A stretch of DNA of 64,000 bases from Iris pallida (GCA_029216955.1 JANAVB010042239.1:1-64000); one strand, 5' to 3'. Shown: positions 22,366-33,784, numbered from the stretch's first letter. Notes: generated by a model from the sequence alone, not told the origin. Numbers and translations are program-made.

Positions 22366-23367
22366 ATGATCGATAACACCCGCGGCTTTGAGCATATGTC
22401 ATTCATGGATGGTTTCTCGGGGTACAACCAAATCAAGATGTTCCCTGACAACGAAAAACATACATCATTCCGAACACCAATTGGCACATACTGCTACACA
22501 GTCATGCCTTTCGGTTTAAAGAACGCTGGCACCACCTATCAAAGAGCTATGAGCATCATCTTTAGAGACCACTTGCGCAAGACAGTGGAATGCTACGTCG
22601 ACAACATCGTCGTCAAAAGCCGCTCTAAGGAAGATTATCTGCATGATCTGAGGATAGTGTTCGACCTGATACGAGCGCACAATTTGAAAATATATCCCAC
22701 GAAATTCTTCTTGGGCGTATCAAGCGGGAAGTTCTTTGGTTTCATCATCACCTCCCAGGGTATCCACGTAGACCATGAGAAAACGAAGGCAATCATGGAG
22801 ATGGATCCCCCGAGAAATGTCCGAGAACTCCGAGGACTTCAAGGAAGGCTAGCCTACATCAGGAGATTTATCTCTAACCTCTCCGGACGATGTCAGCCAT
22901 TCACCCACCTCATGAAGAAAGGAGTTTCATTCGTATGGGATGAAGAATGCCAGCGCGCCTTCAATATCATCAAAGAATATCTGACGAACCCTCCAGTCCT
23001 GGTAGCCCCGATCGCTGGAAGACCATTCTTGCTCTATGTACGAGCGATGAAACATTCTCTAGGTGCTCTGCTAGCACAAAACAACGAGGTAGGCCACGAA
23101 CAAGCCATATATTACCCCATCCGAATGATGATAGGGTCGAAGCATCGATACACTGCCGAAGAGAAAGAGTGCCTTGCTCTGGTTTTCGCCATTCAGAAGA
23201 TGCGATACAACGTCACGGGACAAACCATCTATGTCATATCAAGAGTCAACCCCCTCAGGGTCCTCATGACTAAACCAGGTGCATTCAGCTCTCGCCTCGC
23301 TACTTGGGCGATATTACTGTCCCCCTACCACATGATCTTCGTTCCGCAAAAGGCTGTTAAAGGTTAA
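22366..23367 (+). pseudogene. pol: Reverse transcriptase and first RNase H of Tat element C; YVDD changed to YVDN
   Basis: RT motifs in order: MDGFSGYNQI (about 22408), FRTPIGTYCYTVMPFGLKNA (about 22470), then ECYVDNIVVKS (about 22590), where the family has YVDD. The second catalytic Asp is Asn, a GAC-to-AAC change that should abolish polymerisation. The thumb and connection follow (GLQGRLAYIRRFISNLSG). The gypsy-type RNase H reads GRPFLLYV...YTAEEKECLALVFA...LLSPYHMIFVP. A TAA at 23365 ends the open frame where glutamine is expected, but the same frame continues into the second RNase H. Confidence 0.9.
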
Positions 23368-25248
23368 CCTCTAGCAGACTTTTTAGCAGCTCATCCAGGT
23401 TCGGAGTCAACCAAAATAGATGAAGAGATTCCAGACGAGGTCGCTAATTCATATATGCCCTCCCATGATACCATATGGCGAATGTTCTTCGATGGCGCTT
23501 CTAGAACCGGGCCCAAAGGCAACATCGTCGCTAGAGTCGAAATAGTATTGGTTTCTTCCACCGGGTTGGTGATCAATCGTGCGTATTCCCTCACGGAACC
23601 CTGTTCAAACAACGTAGCCGAGTACAACGCTTTGGTCATTGGTCTTCGGCTTGCAAAAAAGCTGGGGGTAGAGCACCTCGAAGCATACGGCGATTCACAG
23701 CTAAGCGTCAACCAGATCCGGGGCTCATACGAAGTTCGCCATGAGGACATGATCCCCTACCACCAAATAGAGATCAACATCATCTCGTCCCTAGAGGGGT
23801 TCTTCATCGAACATGTTCCCAGGCTCCAGAATATTAAAGCCGATGCCCTAGCAGGCCTCGTCGCTTCCCTAGCAGTACCAAATCATGCTCATCATCTGGT
23901 TGACATCATACGCCGTGAGTTGGTCTGTCCCTGGAATAATGTTCAGTGTGTCGAAAGTTACTCTGCTCTGACAGTCGATGAAACACCAGACTGGAGACAA
24001 CCGTTCATTGACTTCGTAGTCTACGACATTTTGTCGGAGAATCCGAAGGAAGCCACTTCTATTAGAAGACGTTCCATCAGATTCTTCTACGATACAGAGA
24101 CAAAAATGCTATATCGGCGGTCATACGATGGATTATTGTTTCGATGTCTGTTAAATACAGAAGCCAAAAAAGACGTGCGTGAAGCTCACGATAGCATCTG
24201 TGGGGCCCATCATCCTGGCCCGAAACTACAAGATCGCCTTCGCCGAATGGGTTACTACTGGCCCATGATGGGTACAGATGCAATAGACTATGCACGAAAA
24301 TGCAAAGCCTGTCAAATCTATGCAGATTTCATGTACCAGCCCTCTGAGTTTCTACATTCGACAGTGGCATCCTGGCCATTCGAAGCATGGGGAATGGACA
24401 TCAATGGTCCAATCACTCTGGCTTCGTCCTAAGGACACCGCTTCATACTCGCGATAACAGATTACTTCTCCAAATGGACAGAGGCTATTCCGCTAGCAGA
24501 AGTGAAGATTTCAAACATGATCAGCTTCCTCAAGCACCACGTTATCTACCGCTTTGGATTGCCCCGAAGGATCATCCACGATAATGGTCCGCAGTTCGCA
24601 AGCCACGCATTCTATCGGTTTTGCGACAAACACCGAATCCAGAATATTGCTTCAACACCATACAACCCTGCAGCTAATGGTCTTCCTGAAGTATTCAACA
24701 AAATAATCATCAAGCTTCTCAAGAACTTCGTGTCATCAAACAAACGCGACTGGAATGAAAAGCTTGGTGAATGCTTATGGGCGTACCGTACTACAATACG
24801 GACTGCCACCGGGAACACACCATTCTCTCTGGTATACGAAAGTAAGACAATTCTCCTACTGGAGACGCAAATCCCCTCACTCCGCGTTGCTCTCACATAC
24901 AGATTGACGACGGAGGATAATCACCATCGTAGACTACAAGAATTAGAGGCCCTAGATGAGAAGCGCCTACTAGCTCAATAATGAATCGAGTTATACCAGG
25001 CACGTATCTCCGAAGCCTTCAACAAGAAGGTTAAAATCAGAACATTCCAAGTGGGCGACCTCGTTCTGGCAGGTCAGAGGCCAATGGTTATGACTCACAA
25101 AACCGCCGGCAAGTTCTAGCCAAAGTGGGAAGGCCCGTTCATCATTGATGCTGTATTCTCCAATGGAGCTTACCGCCTCGCAAAACAAAATGGAGACTTG
25201 CTCATGTTGCCCATCAACGACAAGTTCTTAAAGAAGTATTACATCTGA
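23368..25248 (+). pseudogene. pol: Second RNase H and integrase of Tat element C
   Basis: The same frame runs on as PLADFLAAHP, then the second, archaeal-type RNase H with intact FFDGAS (about 23485), AEYNAL (about 23620) and YGDSQL (about 23690). Dual RNase H is a hallmark of Tat elements. The integrase zinc finger (H-H at about 24205, C..C at about 24300) precedes the catalytic core with D in GMDINGP, D in HDNGPQF and E in LPEVFNK (about 24688). Stops: TAA 24430, TAA-TGA 24979-24984, TAG about 25117. Most lie at codons that would be CAA, CGA or CAG. The C-terminal domain ends LKKYYI, stop TGA 25246-25248. Confidence 0.9.
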
Positions 25249-25257
25249 AATGACATT

Positions 25258-25503
25258 TTCCACAATAATGAGTTACGTACCCGCTGGAACCTCTGAACTC
25301 ATATTCCAACTACAAATCTTCCAAAATGATGAGTTATGTACCCGCTGGTACTGCTGAACTCACATCCCACCTCCAAATCTGCCAAAATAATGAGTTACGT
25401 ACCTGCTGGTACCACTGAACTCACATCACGACTCCAAATCTCCCAGATTATCGAGTTACGTACCCGCTGGTACCGCTAAACTTACACTGTGGTCACTAAA
25501 GAT
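25258..25503. repeat. 61-bp tandem repeat, four copies, downstream of integrase in element C
   Basis: The phrase GAGTTACGTACCCGCTGG recurs at exact 61-bp steps (AGTTA at 25271, 25332, 25393, 25454). It is non-coding in both strands and has no clear counterpart in D. Confidence 0.85.
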
Positions 25504-25639
25504 GAATCTATACTGCGTCTTTTAGGTAGTAAGTCATGTATGATTATACCTTTGAACTTTCTTCCCAAAAGGAGCTCCCTCCTTATGATCCAATACCCGC
25601 AGTTTCAGTGCACAAAAAGGGTAACAGATCCACAAATTC

Positions 25640-25855
25640 TCTGAAACAACCACGTCGATGTTACCTCTGAGTTGTTTCCCTTCCATCGAAAACAAACCGT
25701 CCCTCACATAGAACCTCCATGTCCTCATTACCTCTGAGTCGTTCTATATTCCCTTCATGGAGCCAACTCCTGCCATGTCCTCATTACCTCTGAGTGGGAA
25801 GGCTCCATCGAAGAAACTCGCATATTTACTACGTCCTCATTACTTCTGAGTAAGT
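25640..25855 (-). repeat. Spaced conserved motif array between pol and aORF ends, element C
   Basis: Read on the - strand (aORF sense), ACTCAGAGGTAAT followed by a GAC(A/G)TGG core occurs four times (ends near 25852, 25795, 25739 and 25672 on +), spaced 55-70 bases apart. The same motif is found five times in D (41966-42222) and five times in E (63587-63883) at the equivalent position. Intervening sequence is not conserved. Confidence 0.8.
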
Positions 25856-26338
25856 TTGTTGGTTCCCTCTCGACCTATTATCTGTCCCAAAAAAAAACCC
25901 CAGGGTACGCCAAGGATAATAGGCCCACAAATGTCCTCCGTTGACCATAAATGTCCACTGTTGACCACAAATGCTGTACTAAAGTTACCTAGTACATGCC
26001 CTTCATTTCTCATCATTCCCCGGGGGCCCAGCTGCCCCATGGCATTCTCTCTCCCGATACCAGGAACGTTCATAGCCACCTGACTGTAGAATTGTTCCAA
26101 GTATCCCCATCAACTTGTTACCTGTACCTAAAACCAAGGTATGCCCAGGGTAACAAGTCCACAAACGCTTCCCAGGGGGGCAAATACCATAACACCTCAA
26201 ACACAATAAGCAGTACAAATAAAGGGTAGAATAAAGCATACTCTTTTATTTGGAAGGCAAAAGTACAACATGTTCTAGGGACCACGTCCCACATAAGAAA
26301 GGAAAAGAACAAAAATAAAAAGAAAGAAAAAAAACTGA
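25856..26338. other. Non-coding stretch 3' of the antisense gene, element C
   Basis: It contains two copies of a CC(A/G)GGGTA(C/A)GCC(A/C)AGG-type phrase near 25900 and 26140 and an adjoining TTACCTGTACC block, suggesting a diverged internal duplication. An A-rich tract (26300-26335) just left of the aORF stop may serve its 3' end. No credible gene seen. Confidence 0.4.
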
Positions 26339-26833
26339 CTATTGTTCGACAATACATAGTGCCCTGAGACGATCCCTCAACAAGGCAGTCGACCGCTCAA
26401 ACCTCTGTTTGGCCCGACGTTCAGCCTCCGGAGTCAGCAGCGCCGTATCTTCTAGGTGCGCGTGAGCCCGCCAGCCCTCCTCAAATTTCTTCAGAGCACG
26501 TTCCATATTGGCAGAAGCTCTGAAAACCCTTTCGACATCATGAACAATCAGCTCTTTGTCCGTACGGGAAGCTCCAAACTCAGACTCCAAGAAGGCCAGC
26601 TTCTTTTGAAGCTCAAGAATCTGCTCCCTTGTATCGATTACTCCCTGGGAGGCGGCCGCCTCCCGAGCCCTGCAAACCTCGCTCCGGTGGCTCAGCTGGT
26701 CGTACAAAAGAGACAGGTCGCCGAGGTCCTTTATTATAGCTGGTTTAGATGTATCTCGCGCGAGCCTTATCTTCTCCAGGGCGGTGATGAGATTAAACGA
26801 GTCCTTATGCAGCTGGGTTTTTACAAAGTACAT
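26339..26833 (-). pseudogene. C-terminal coiled-coil exon of the antisense gene (aORF), element C
   Basis: A 164-codon open frame on the - strand, rich in Leu, Glu, Lys and Arg, with heptad-like stretches (TREQILELQKKLAFLESEFG and ERALKKFEEGWRA), ending CIVEQ. It corresponds to the coiled-coil end of the longer aORFs of D (about 41100-41898) and E (about 62640-63377). The plant-mobile-domain part present in D and E is absent here: the exon abuts the repeat-filled first intron, so a deletion of several kilobases removed the middle of the gene. The methionine at 26833 lies inside the word CATGCGGC and may not be a start. Confidence 0.65.
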
Positions 26834-27146
26834 GCGGCTCGGGTTAGACGAGTCCTCATGTGGTGGTATTTAGATGGGTTTGTATGTGGTTCTGATTTGT
26901 GGAACGCTATACGGCTCAGTCCATTAGGAACTCATGCGATTATGTTCAGAGGGACTCCATGTGGTTCAATTCTAAAGATGCCTATACGGCCACAGTAACA
27001 ATTCTCATACGGCTCGGACATGGAGCATACCCCATGCGGCTCGGACATGAGACGTACATGCGGCACACATAAAGATGAAGGCTCGCGCATAGAGCATACG
27101 ACGTAGCCACAACAGTTAGGGTTTCAAGCTCATGCAACGTCCTTAC
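26834..27146 (-). repeat. Remnant of aORF first intron carrying the CATGCGGCTC word, element C
   Basis: The donor GTAAGG (complement of 27141-27146) follows exon 1. The interval holds degenerate CATGCGGCTCGG / CATACGGCTC words, for example at 26834, 27008 and 27035, the same word as the LTR and ORF1. Confidence 0.65.
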
Positions 27147-27324
27147 CAGCAATGGTGGGGTGGACGTCGGGGTAAACTACGGGCACCTCGGCTGGCGGAG
27201 GAGCTGCCACATTATCATTCATCGTCGCAGTCGAAGTAGAAGTAGCTTTCTTACCCTTCGTCGCCGCAGCCGACGAAGACGCCGCCTTTTTACCCTTCAC
27301 CGTAACAGTCTTCTTGGGAGCCAT
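27147..27324 (-). CDS. First exon of the antisense gene (aORF), element C
   Basis: Starts MAPKKTVTVKGKK at 27324 and is lysine/alanine-rich with a duplicated V/T-K-G-K-K motif, resembling a basic nuclear-targeting N-terminus. It ends at a GTAAGG donor. D (MAPKSKNAAGSKGKKPAA) and E (MAPKPPRGGAGLGRGKGK) begin the same way and share the exon-intron layout. A TATAAATAT lies about 90 bases upstream on the - strand (27411-27419), comparable with D and E. The gene therefore has its own promoter, opposite to the LTR promoter. Confidence 0.7.
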
Positions 27325-27410
27325 CGATGATCGAAGAAGACGATGAGAGTTAGGGCATAAAAGGCTTAAATTGAAGGAGAGAGTAAAGAAATTTCTTCTC
27401 TTAATTACTC

Positions 27411-27419
27411 ATATTTATA
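27411..27419 (-). promoter_or_regulatory. TATA box of the antisense gene, element C
   Basis: TATAAATAT on the - strand about 90 bases before the ATG at 27324. D and E have TATAAATAG at nearly the same distance. Confidence 0.6.
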
Positions 27420-27700
27420 GGAGGATAAAAGGGAGGAAAGCACGTGGACCGATGGAACGCTTCGGGTCGTGTGCTGCAGGCAAAACCGACTCCTAGGATT
27501 TTGCCCCCTCTCATGAAGGAGATTCATTTAAAGAAAATCCAAAAATTTAATAAGCCGACTCTTGGGACTCCTCCCAAAAAGACGGCTCAAATCAAGAGCA
27601 ATCAATGACGCCTACGTGGTAGAAAGGAGAGTATGCGGCCAGATCGGTTCATGCGGCCAGAAAGTCCTATGCGGCCAGAAGAACATCCTATGAACATAGC
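27420..27700. other. aORF upstream region, element C
   Basis: Non-coding. Near 27630-27690 it carries three TATGCGGCCAG / CATGCGGCCAG copies, again the family word of element C, just before the polypurine-tract stem-loop. Confidence 0.6.
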
Positions 27701-27775
27701 CATGCTTCTTATTCAAAGTATTTCAATTTTACAAATTGAAAACTTTGAAGGGGGTCTTGTAGAAGCATGGAAAAG
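27701..27775 (+). promoter_or_regulatory. Polypurine-tract stem-loop of element C
   Basis: CATGCTTCTTATTCAAAGTA at 27702-27721 pairs with ACTTTGAA..AGAAGCATG at 27742-27769 across an AT-rich, self-complementary middle (TTTCAATTTTACAAATTGAA). The polypurine tract GAAGGGGGTCT ends at 27757, and the 3' LTR begins TGTAGAAGCATGG at 27758, so the right arm includes the first bases of the LTR. Confidence 0.85.
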
Positions 27776-29203
27776 AACAAAGAATAGCCTATGCGGCTCC
27801 AACAAAAGGATCCTCATGCGGCTCAGAAAATCCATTAATATCCATGCGGTTCAAAGTCCTTTAGAGCCTCATGCGGCTCGGATAGCTCTATGCGGCTCAG
27901 AAAGGAGCCACGTGGCCCTCAACAATCTTCTCTACAACTGGCCATGAAATAAATTGCTGCATTTAATACCCTGACGGCTGACAACCTTGACAAAGTGACA
28001 GACCTGACATAAAGTCGAGATAAAGACTCTGACATGATGGCATGTGCCTAGGGAAACAAAGAAAATCTTCTTTTTACAGCCGCCACAATCCACCAAATTC
28101 CAAAGCTCACCATGAGGCCAGTATTCTCATGCGGCTCGGATCATGGGGGCCGTCTTCATGCGGCTCACGTCCTGAAAAGCCACCTTATGCGGCCAGTATC
28201 CTCATGCGGCTCGGATCATAGGGGCCGTCTTCATGCTGCTCACGTTCTGAGAAGCCACCATATCCGGCCAGTATTCTCATGCGGCTCGGATAATAGGGAC
28301 CATCTCCATACGGCTCAAATGCTGAGATGCCACACTTATGCAGCCTTAACACGTGGCCAGGTTTATGCGGCTCAGCGGGAAACCATACTCATGCGGCTCA
28401 GATTTCATAGGCCATACTCATGCGGCTGCCACCTTCATGCTTCTCTGTCAAGACACTCTGTTCCTATAGCCCGCGGTTAGGACACGTGGCAGAAGATCAG
28501 TTTTTCCCGCGTTCCTATAGCTCGCAACATGGTGATAGTAGGACACGCGGCACCAAATCAATTAAGATTTATTCATTCAGATTCAGTGCAATCATCATAA
28601 TTATTCGGATCAAGTCAGATTTATTGCAATCAAGTGGTGTGAACACGTGGCAGGAGATCCGAACTGACGGCTGCATATCATAAAGATTTATGGCAATCAA
28701 CATTAATTGCCCACAGAGATTTGATGCAATCCACATTAATTGCCTAGATTTGCTACAATCAGAATTAATGGCCCAGATTAATTGATCATTAACCACCGAC
28801 TTCTCAAGAAGGCAATCATTGGCAAACCCTAATGATCACACCCTACTGCTATAAATAGCAAGGGGCAAATCCCTTACAAACGGCGGGCGAAAAAAAAAGA
28901 AAGTACTACAGAGACATCCAGAGATCTAGCAACCGAAGGTGCAAGGAAGTCTCCCCACACGTCGAAGAGCATTTCTTCGCCAGAGCCAAGGCTACGTCTG
29001 ATCGTCCAAGGAGTAAGGCAGAGCTGCTGTCGCTTTTCCGAGCCTCTACCGTCACCCCCCAGAAAAACTAAATAATTGTACTTAGATTACTGTACCTAGG
29101 TTTTCGTCCCTAGGCTTTCTTTGTACGAGCGAGTTTGTATTGTGTAGTAAAAGTCCAGTCCTCCGATATAACTATTCTGTTCTTTTATAATCAATGGCAA
29201 ACA
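27758..29203 (+). repeat. 3' LTR of element C
   Basis: 1446 bp, equal to the 5' LTR, from TGTAGAAGCATGG to GGCAAACA, with TATAAATAG at 28850-28858 and the same 75-bp CATGCGGCT tandem array. It differs from the 5' LTR by scattered substitutions, many between C and T or G and A. Confidence 0.95.
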
Positions 29204-29208
29204 CCTTC
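29204..29208. repeat. CCTTC target-site duplication, right end of element C
   Basis: CCTTC immediately after AAACA; identical to 15180-15184. Confidence 0.9.
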
Positions 29209-29569
29209 ATTTCTCAAATCCGAGGGCACATCACATATGTATCCCGTTTCCCCTATAAATAGAAGGAGTTTCTCCTTTAACAAAGAAGGAGAAGGACACA
29301 CACGGAGAGGAAAGAAGCAAGTCGAAGTCTTCAACTCTAGCATCCTCTTGATCGGTAACCCTAGAGTTCCATCAAAGGTACCATAAAGCCAAAGTAAGTC
29401 CAAATCGTCGTCATATCCTTAACGGAGTAAAGGAGCCATTGCAGTGCTCAATCTCCACCGTCACGCTTTTCCAAAATTCTTGTACTTAGATTTTCTCGTA
29501 TAGGAATCGATTGTACCTTTTCAAGTTCAATAAACAAAAAGTTTGTATAACCTTTTGTGATGTTGAACA
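29209..29569 (+). mobile_element. LTR B, right segment after element C
   Basis: It continues LTR B from 15184. TATAAATAG at 29254-29262 is followed by an R/U5-like part that parallels element C: CTCCACCGTCACGC, TTGTACTTAGATT and a TCAATAAACA stretch, ending GATGTTGAACA at 29569. This supports 13281-15184 plus this segment as one LTR of about 2.3 kb. Confidence 0.7.
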
Positions 29570-31228
29570 CCCCTATCTAGAAATGTGCTAGTGACAATCC
29601 TATCCCCTTAGAAAAATTATTCTCAAAATTTTAGTTGGTTGTACTCTTCTCTTGATCAAGCCCCCAACAATCATGGTCCAAGAAAATCCTATCTAAATCA
29701 CACATTCCTATTGAGAGAACAAACATACATGGTTATGGACTTAACTAGGCAAGATCTTGCAAACACAATATGGGTTTTACTTATAATGAGTTCTGATGCA
29801 ACCATAAGGTACTAATGATCAAACAGGTTAACGGACAGACATGAAAACGATAAAACTTGCTAACCCATCACTTGCAGTATTGGTCTCCTCGACCGCCATC
29901 ACAAATGTCCTGCCCCGATGGGGTGTCTCCATTTGTTGGTGCGGGGCATGATGCGGTACCACAAGTATCCTAGCTAGACACCTCCTATCTTGATATTATA
30001 ATACTAATCAATCTGTTGGCATGCATCAATCACTCTAGGATACTTATTCGTATCTTGGTAATATAACCATGTATAACACCCACATTCCCTACCAAACTCA
30101 GATTTTCTAAACACTCCACACTCACATGATACATATTCCTATATATATACACATATATAAAACATGCATGACGACATTGATACATATTCCTTGAACCACC
30201 ATTGATACTCTATTCACCCTTCTACCGTTGGTACCTATACTAACTATACTGTCATTTACCATAGAACTATTTCTACCAAGGTTCTGCACTAAGAAACATC
30301 TCTAGATTACTGTCTATAGCTCACATGCTCAACCAGGAACCACCCACAAACCCCCAAGCTATACTCCTAACAACCAATACTGATACTCAAAGACAAAAAC
30401 CTATCTGCAAGCTACCAAGCTACTACACTATCCAAGGAACTTCTGAACTAATAGAATAAAACCCTATAAGGAACGGGACTAAAGGAACTAAGGATATCTA
30501 TATCCCGATCTAATAAGGTGAAGGAGATAAATTCTATTATAATCGAAATAGAATGTCAGAGATGATATGTTCAGAACTAATTTAAGATATAATCTGATAA
30601 TCCTATATGTCAATCCATAATCATGTTATCCAGAATCCTCACCACGCTAGCAAGCATAGCTGCAATAAACGATAGATTCCATGACTGAGTTATATACTTC
30701 TATAATTATGTTATCTAGAATTCTCACCACGCCAATCGGTATGGCTGTGAGAAACTTTATATTCCATATTTAGTATAAATATATCCTAAGTCAGGCTGTC
30801 TGCCTTTGTCACGCAAGATAGTATGGCTGCGCTAAACTCTAGACTCCATAACCAAGGCAGACATTTACCTTTTACACTGTCCTCATCGAATATGTCATCA
30901 GAATGTACCTTAACATAGTCCATAAAATTTATCTCGATAAAAAAAAATCAAAGTCAACAACGAACACCAAGAATCAATTTCAAAAACAAACAAAGAAGAG
31001 TAGACAGAAACAAGTTGAAACGGATTTCGAGATAGGGTTTATAGTGAGATTATCATGGATCATCCTAAGAACCTCTCAAGGAGTCCTAATTTGTGATTGA
31101 GTATTCTCTCATCCTAATATCCTGTTTTCTATATCCCATCGCAGGCTCGTAGTAGTACAACTAAGTTGTTGTACTTCTACGACATCGCTCTAATTGCGAA
31201 GCCTGAACTGTATGGGCCACCATAAAAA
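29570..31228. other. Unclassified AT-rich non-coding region
   Basis: No gene seen. It holds a GC-rich imperfect hairpin at about 29888-29943 (arms CCGCCATCACAAATG and CATTTGTTGGTGCGG around CTGCCCC/GGGGTG). Three diverged copies of a roughly 100-bp repeat lie at about 30610, 30710 and 30810 (shared TCTCACCACGC..ATGGCTG..ATTCCAT). There is also an imperfect palindrome at 31148-31184 (GTAGTAGTACAAC / GTTGTTGTACTTCTAC). Confidence 0.5.
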
Positions 31229-33784
31229 TGTCTCATGACCTATACTCGGTATAGGGGCACGAGTGTATGACAGCACCCAGCCTATGCCGAAGAATCGGTG
31301 GTAGAATGCTGTCTAGGTCTACTATACTAACTAATAGTGTATATCGTAACCTGTCAAGATATCTCATCTCCAATCGGAGAACAAATAATGATATATTCAT
31401 ACTCAATCACAAGTCTATATGGAAGATAAATGACAAGATAAAAGATAATGACATAAAGAGAAATATCCAGAAGTCTAACATAACATAATACAAGTCCAGA
31501 GTCTAAGAGTCATCTATCTCAATACAAGTCTGAAATAATAAACATGCCAGAGTCATAAGGCTGGAGACATATCCAGTACAAAACCTAGTCTAACTGAGTT
31601 GCCACTAAACCCTACTCAGCTGGAGCTAAGCCCTCATCGTCAGGGTCTCCTGGTCTATGCCTACTACGTCATGTGGGATGTAGAAAGTAGGGCAACCATC
31701 ATCTAAATTGTCTAAAAAATATATCTAGCCAGGATTGGAGTGAATTACATTTCTAATAAAAGTTCCAGTAATGATAAAAAATATATAACCGTAAATAGAG
31801 AGAGTGTACAAGAATAAATGACATATACATGAATATAACATAGATGGAAATACTGTAAGTAAGCAAGAGAATAGGAATCATCATCTATAATAATAAAAAA
31901 AAATTCTATCTATATGAGTTAGTACTATTTTCAATATGTGATCGGCTTAGGAACTTGTATGGGAATTTACGGCCAGGTTAATCATACGTACATGGTATGA
32001 TTGATACTCACGGGAAATAATATCATGCACTGGAAGGGTATGATGACATATCTAGACTACTACTCCCCGTCCCAGACTAGTTTTTTTATTGGATCCAACC
32101 ATGGTACGTTACGACACAGGATACTCTAACAAGGTAGCTAATTCTTTCAGGAATATATGTCTATACAATGCACAAGAACAACAACGGGGCTTGCACAGGA
32201 CATACCAGATTTATGGGTAACATCTTATGACAGGATCCAAAAATACCAATCCGTGTAACTAATGTGTCGAGAATTCAAGGATATCTACACTAAGTATAGG
32301 AAACAAAGAAAATATAATAAACAAAAAATTATCAGAGAATGTACTCGCCAGAGATCCGGTGTGAAGTATCAACGGTATCCGATACGTTGCCTCGAAGACC
32401 TAAACGTGGAATATCAATGTCAATTTGTGTTTTGGAATCGTAAACATGCTATACTAGCTCAATACTAGGTCTCCAAGTTATTTTTAGGTCAAACGAGGTC
32501 ATGTCTAGGTTTTTAGGGTCATACCTTTAGGGTATTGTTATACTAGCCAGTATCCTAGACACTTACTCTGTATTCTAGATACTATCATATACTCTATGAC
32601 TTATCTTGGCATATCTTGTAATAGGATACCATGGTACTCTGGAAATAACATAAACATGTTTGTATAATATCAAATATTTCTTACCTATACTAGGGTCTAT
32701 TACCCAAAATATACCATTTATACAATCTCCTATGTATACCAATACCGTCCAGTATACATCTAGTATACACACTGGCATCTGTAACCTATATGTTGAACAT
32801 GCACAACTGATACCCTATATTATACACAATACATATACACACCTACACTATCATGCTACACTGACCTATATTTCAACACACACCGATACCCTCTGAGCTT
32901 CTTGTTGTCCACATGATCCCACTGATACTACATGGTTGATACCATCTTTCCTCAACACACACAAGTATAAACCTACCCATACTGCATATTCCTACTCTAC
33001 CCGACTGATACACATTCTCATCTGCATGAATTTGCCCTTGACTAAACCCCCTTCAATTGATACCAAATGGCTCACTCATTAACTCATGTCACTCACATAC
33101 TCACACACCCATGTTTTTTCCTAACTAATATCAGTCACAATTACTGATACACAAATCTAAACACTAATTTTTACCTCTTACCCACACACAGAAGAATGAA
33201 TACACCTGCAGATTTCCCCTGCTAATAGACCCTGTCAACTGATACACACATACAAACTTATGAATCTTGTGCAGCCTATACATCACCAAGTTGCACAGGT
33301 TCAATCCCCTTGCTGCTGGCTTTGCTAGCCTTCTTAGGCTACTACTACATACAAGCTTCTTCACCCCTACTACAAGCAAAGGGCAACAAGGTGATGCTGC
33401 ACCAAAGTACACAGAAATCCCCATTTATTGCTGTGTATAGGCAGTAATGCATGCTGCTATAGCATTATGCCCTTGTACACTGCTGTGTGCACAGGTGACT
33501 GCTCTTGCTCCTCTGTGCAAATAAGTGCACACTGCTCCCACAACCTGTTACCTATCTAGCTATCTATCTATTATATATCTAATGATCTAACTATCTATCT
33601 ATCCATCAACATAACTCATATTCTTCTATGGCCTACACACATACATGTGGCACGCATCTGTCCTTATACACAACATACTAATATACAAACAAACACTCTC
33701 TCTCTTAAAACAGGTCTATACATCATCCCTCTTAACCCAATCAATTGGGTAACACCACACTCACACACACAAAAGCACTACTAT
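31229..33784 (-). mobile_element. G-family LTR relative, inverted, interrupted by element D (G2)
   Basis: Read in reverse it follows the end of the G LTR. TGTCTCATGACC...GGGGCACGAG at 31229 corresponds to the complement of the terminus. AGCCTATGCCGAAGAATCGG at about 31289 corresponds to the GGCATAGGCTGG block. TAACATCTTATG..GGATCC..TACCAATCCG at about 32218-32256 corresponds to the complement of 55478-55520. It is cut at 33784 by element D; bases 52260-52280 on the far side continue it. No coding potential found. Confidence 0.65.

Larger units (their letters stand above)
15185..29203 (+). mobile_element. Complete Tat-type Ty3/gypsy retrotransposon (element C), 14019 bp
   Basis: Two LTRs of equal length (1446 bp; 15185-16630 and 27758-29203) begin TGTAGAAGCATGG and end AAACA. 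The 5-bp target duplication CCTTC flanks the element (15180-15184 and 29204-29208). The order is: primer binding site, ORF1, gag, protease, spacer, reverse transcriptase with RNase H, second RNase H, integrase, convergent antisense gene, polypurine tract. The two RNase H regions and the antisense gene identify the Tat lineage. The LTRs differ at scattered sites, so the insertion is not recent, and all genes carry stops or frameshifts. Confidence 0.95.

Noticed and set aside
28112..28480. 122-codon frame in the C 3' LTR
   Set aside because: It translates the 75-bp CATGCGGCT array; the 5' LTR copy has a different open length.
29571..33784. Possible host gene in the AT-rich interval
   Set aside because: Only short frames without domains or consistent splice structure; most of 31229-33784 aligns in reverse with the G LTR.
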